NCBI GenBank assembly: GCA_023388935.1
Contig: JAEWFG010000397.1
Coordinates: forward strand, 22,092-86,091
DNA length: 64,000 nt
DNA from: Pseudomonadota bacterium
Lineage (GTDB): Bacteria; Pseudomonadota; Alphaproteobacteria; Rhizobiales; Xanthobacteraceae
Direction of reading: 5' to 3'
The notes beneath the pieces were generated by a model, which had not been told where the DNA came from, searched no databases, and saw only the letters and a list, made by a program, of their open reading frames with translations. Below are positions 61,751-64,000 of this stretch, one piece after another (position 1 is the stretch's first letter; every line of letters starts with the position of its first letter). The position numbers were made by a program, and so were the translations under genes.

Positions 61751-63595
61751 TCATGCGGCGACCGGCTCGCTGCTTTTGTTGATCTTGCCGAGCAGTGGCG
61801 CAAACTGCTCCGCGGTCACTGTTTCATTTGCGATCAACAGTTCAACACCGGCATCAAGGTCGGCACGCCGCCGTTGCAGGATATCCCGAGCGCGACGGTC
61901 GCCTTCCTCGACCAGGTTCCGCACGGCGAGATCGATCTCACGGCCCGTGGCTTCAGCAGCCGCAACGACCGCATCCTGGGTGGCGGTGACAAATGCCTGG
62001 GATTTTGGCGCATAGGTGCGCTGTCCTACCGTCTCGTCCATGCCGTATTTGGTCACCATCTCGATGGCAACCTCGGTCGCACGTTGGAGATCATCGGCGG
62101 CGCCAGTCGAAATGGCCCCGTCGAAAATCAGTCGCTCCGACGCACGTCCTCCCATCAGCACAGCGATGCGGTTCTTCAGCTGCTCGAGCGTAAGCAAGAA
62201 CCTGTCCTCGGTCGGACGCTGGATGGTGTATCCCAAAGCGCCGATCCCACGTGGGATGATCGACACCTTCTGTACGGGATCGACGCCCGGCAGGCTTGCC
62301 GCGACGAGGGCATGTCCCATCTCGTGATAGGCAACCCTGCGCCGTTCATCCTTGCCAAGCACCCTGCTCTTCTTCTCTATGCCGGCCACGATCCGTTCGA
62401 TCGCCGTGACAAAATCAGAGAACGAGACCTTTTCGCCATTCCGCCTGGTCGCGGCGATCGCAGCCTCGTTGATGAGATTGGCGAGGTCTGCCCCGGTGAA
62501 TCCGGTCGTGAGGCCAGCCACCTTGTCAAGGTCGACATCCCCACCCATACGAATCTTGCGAACATGCACCTTGAGAATGGCCACGCGCCCGTTCTTGTCT
62601 GGACGATCGACAAGGACCTGTCGGTCGAACCTGCCCGCCCTCAGCAACGCCGGATCCAGAATTTCGGGACGGTTGGTGGCCGCCAGCAGGATGACGCCGG
62701 CGCTCGGATCGAAGCCATCGAGCTCCGACAGAAGCTGGTTGAGGGTCTGCTCCTTCTCGTCGTAGCCGCCGACCGATAGCGGCCCGCGGCTGCGCCCCAA
62801 CGCATCGAGTTCGTCGACGAAAATGATGCACGGTGCTGCCTTGCGGGCCTGTTCAAACAAATCTCGAACGCGCGCCGCGCCAACCCCGACGAACATCTCG
62901 ACGAATTCCGAGCCCGAGATCGAGAAGAATGGAACACCGGCTTCGCCCGCTACGGCGCGGGCAAGCAGGGTCTTCCCTGTCCCCGGCGGCCCCACCAGCA
63001 AGATTCCCTTTGGCACATGCGCGCCCAGCCGGCCGTAGCTCTTCGGGTCCTTCAGAAATGAAACCACTTCCTGAAGCTCGAACTTCGCCTCGTCGACGCC
63101 GGCGACATCGGCGAAAGTGACCTTGATGTCCTTCTCGACATAGACCTTGGCACGGGATTTCCCGATCGTCATCAGTCCCCCGAAACCCTGACGGCCTGTC
63201 ATGCTGCGCCCAAGCCAGAACCAGATTACGAAGAAGACGATGATCGGGAAAATCCAGGACAGCAGGCTTTGCAGTGGGCCGCTTCCCGGAACGCCGGTCA
63301 CGCTCACGCCCTTTGCCGCGAGCTTTTCGGCCAAAGCCATATCAACCCGCGCGGTCACGAACGCCGATTTTCCGCTCGGAAGCTGCTCCTTTAGTTTTCC
63401 CTGGATTGTATCCGGACCGACGGAAACCTCAGCGACCTTCTCCTGGGCGAGCAGCTGCTCGAACTGGCTGTATGGAATGGTCTCGATTGAATTGTACGTC
63501 GCGAAGATGGATTGCAGGACGACAAGCAGCATACTGCCCGCGAAGATGATGACCATCGCTATGGTCCGCTTCCACGAGGCTTGATCGGACTCCAC
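61751..63595 (-). CDS. ftsH: FtsH-type ATP-dependent zinc metalloprotease, second type
   Basis: 614 residues: two membrane spans (about 12-30 and 110-128), AAA domain with Walker A GPPGTGKT (202-209), Walker B IIFVDELDALGRSRG, arginine finger region LRAGRFDRQV, and the protease site HEMGH (about 427-431). It differs from the housekeeping FtsH in the N-terminal periplasmic part and in DELDALG (DEIDAVG in most). Divergent from groEL; a FixK-type box lies 60 bases upstream. Probably a stress- or low-oxygen-induced copy. Confidence 0.93.
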   Translation of the reverse strand: MESDQASWKRTIAMVIIFAGSMLLVVLQSIFATYNSIETIPYSQFEQLLAQEKVAEVSVGPDTIQGKLKEQLPSGKSAFVTARVDMALAEKLAAKGVSVTGVPGSGPLQSLLSWIFPIIVFFVIWFWLGRSMTGRQGFGGLMTIGKSRAKVYVEKDIKVTFADVAGVDEAKFELQEVVSFLKDPKSYGRLGAHVPKGILLVGPPGTGKTLLARAVAGEAGVPFFSISGSEFVEMFVGVGAARVRDLFEQARKAAPCIIFVDELDALGRSRGPLSVGGYDEKEQTLNQLLSELDGFDPSAGVILLAATNRPEILDPALLRAGRFDRQVLVDRPDKNGRVAILKVHVRKIRMGGDVDLDKVAGLTTGFTGADLANLINEAAIAATRRNGEKVSFSDFVTAIERIVAGIEKKSRVLGKDERRRVAYHEMGHALVAASLPGVDPVQKVSIIPRGIGALGYTIQRPTEDRFLLTLEQLKNRIAVLMGGRASERLIFDGAISTGAADDLQRATEVAIEMVTKYGMDETVGQRTYAPKSQAFVTATQDAVVAAAEATGREIDLAVRNLVEEGDRRARDILQRRRADLDAGVELLIANETVTAEQFAPLLGKINKSSEPVAA

Positions 63596-63654
63596 CCATT
63601 CCTCCCATCGACGTCAGCTGCAATTCGAAGGTAATAGGAGATGACGGCTTCTGC

Positions 63655-63668
63655 TTGATTCAGGTCAA
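63655..63668. promoter_or_regulatory. FixK-type box upstream of ftsH
   Basis: TTGATTCAGGTCAA, TTGA-N6-TCAA, 60 bases from the ftsH start. Confidence 0.78.
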
Positions 63669-63793
63669 CACGCGCCCGACCTGATCGACCATGCTCACTC
63701 CGTGCGAAATCGCGCCAAAAGACCGGCCGACTTCCAGGTCAGCCCTGTGCCTGGAATCAATGCGCCGGCCACCTCAACGACCTCGGCTTCACG

Positions 63794-63807
63794 TTGATGA
63801 AGATCAA
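63794..63807. promoter_or_regulatory. FixK-type box upstream of groEL
   Basis: TTGATGAAGATCAA, TTGA-N6-TCAA, 74 bases before the groEL ATG. Confidence 0.78.
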
Positions 63808-63880
63808 GTTGAGCCAAGCGCAGTCGTACACACTGGCGCCCAGATCGTATCGCCAACGGCGGCAGACCTGAGGCATTCAA

Positions 63881-64000
63881 ATGGCACACAAACAAGTCCT
63901 GTTCCATTCAGCGGCCCGCGAAAAGGTCTTGCGCGGCGCGTCGCTGCTTGCAGACGCCGTGCGCGTTACGCTGGGGCCAAAGTCGAAGTCCGTGCTGATC
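63881..64000 (+). CDS. groEL: GroEL chaperonin, 3' end outside window
   Basis: Partial: MAHKQVLFHSAAREKVLRG then LLADAVRVTLGPKSKSVLI. The N terminus lacks the usual MxAKxVKF of housekeeping GroEL, and VTLGPKSKSV replaces VTLGPKGRNV at the nucleotide-binding loop, which points to a divergent, additional groEL. No groES precedes it. FixK-type box 74 bases upstream. Confidence 0.85.
   Translation, partial: MAHKQVLFHSAAREKVLRGASLLADAVRVTLGPKSKSVLI

Noticed and set aside
63695..63907. 70-codon minus-strand frame overlapping the groEL start
   Set aside because: Runs across the FixK-type box and promoter region; no family resemblance.

Overview
The window looks like chromosomal DNA of a Bradyrhizobium-type alphaproteobacterium. 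The evidence is uniformly high GC with matching codon use, a metallo-beta-lactamase nearly identical to what I recall of B. japonicum BJP-1, a DUF3551 protein, TTGA-N6-TCAA (FixK2-type) boxes, and long palindromes containing GTCATTGCGAGCGCAGCGAAG. No tRNA, rRNA, insertion sequence, phage gene or CRISPR array was seen.

Layout. 1-2.6 kb: the end of a NitT/TauT-type ABC transporter, a secreted pentapeptide-repeat protein and small secreted proteins. 2.8-7.0 kb: an adaptor and pump of a heavy-metal-type RND exporter. 7.2-23.7 kb: a lanthanide/PQQ-dependent alcohol oxidation island. It holds a 26-residue pqqA, a lanmodulin homologue with four EF hands, a first Ln-type PQQ alcohol dehydrogenase with its cytochrome c and a XoxJ-like binding protein, an AraC regulator, xoxF-xoxG, the glutathione-linked formaldehyde genes flhA and gfa, an IorAB-type molybdenum aldehyde oxidase, and a third PQQ dehydrogenase behind a Rieske protein. 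23.9-32 kb: truncated globin, 3-hydroxybutyryl-CoA dehydrogenase, ArsC, tungstate transporter parts, a repeat-rich acidic protein, a TonB-receptor remnant and an esterase. 32.3-33.2 kb: BJP-1-like beta-lactamase. 33.2-43.8 kb: histidine utilisation genes (hutU, H, I, F, C) around a palindromic operator, plus an ABC transporter and an M20 amidohydrolase. 43.8-52.8 kb: mixed accessory genes (MFS, MsrA, cupin, OsmC, VOC, hydrolases, a frameshifted AraC gene) and several gene remnants. 52.8-58.3 kb: biotin-sulfoxide-reductase-type molybdoenzyme, zinc alcohol dehydrogenase, PHA synthase. 58.3-64 kb: a low-oxygen block with six FixK-type boxes in three divergent intergenic regions, serving phaC/cupin, a Crp-Fnr regulator/cytochrome c, and a second-type ftsH/groEL.

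How it fits together. In the island, LanM would bind lanthanide in the periplasm, XoxF and the other DxD-type PQQ enzymes would oxidise methanol and other alcohols there and pass electrons to cytochromes c (or, for the third enzyme, perhaps to a Rieske protein), and formaldehyde would be captured by Gfa/FlhA with glutathione in the cytoplasm. The hut genes feed histidine to glutamate through formimidoylglutamate deiminase; no hutG is present, and the neighbouring M20 hydrolase is a candidate replacement. The last 6 kb looks like a small FixK regulon combining PHA storage, cytochromes and protein quality control.

Main points for follow-up: the lanM-pqqA pair with unusual EF hands, the Rieske-coupled PQQ dehydrogenase lacking the vicinal cysteines, the FixK-box block, a candidate anti-Shine-Dalgarno sRNA after gfa, 10-bp-period TAAC repeats near 47.8-50.1 kb, and four or five decayed genes (TonB receptor, bamA 3' end, histidine kinase tail, AraC regulator, DUF1330-like start).
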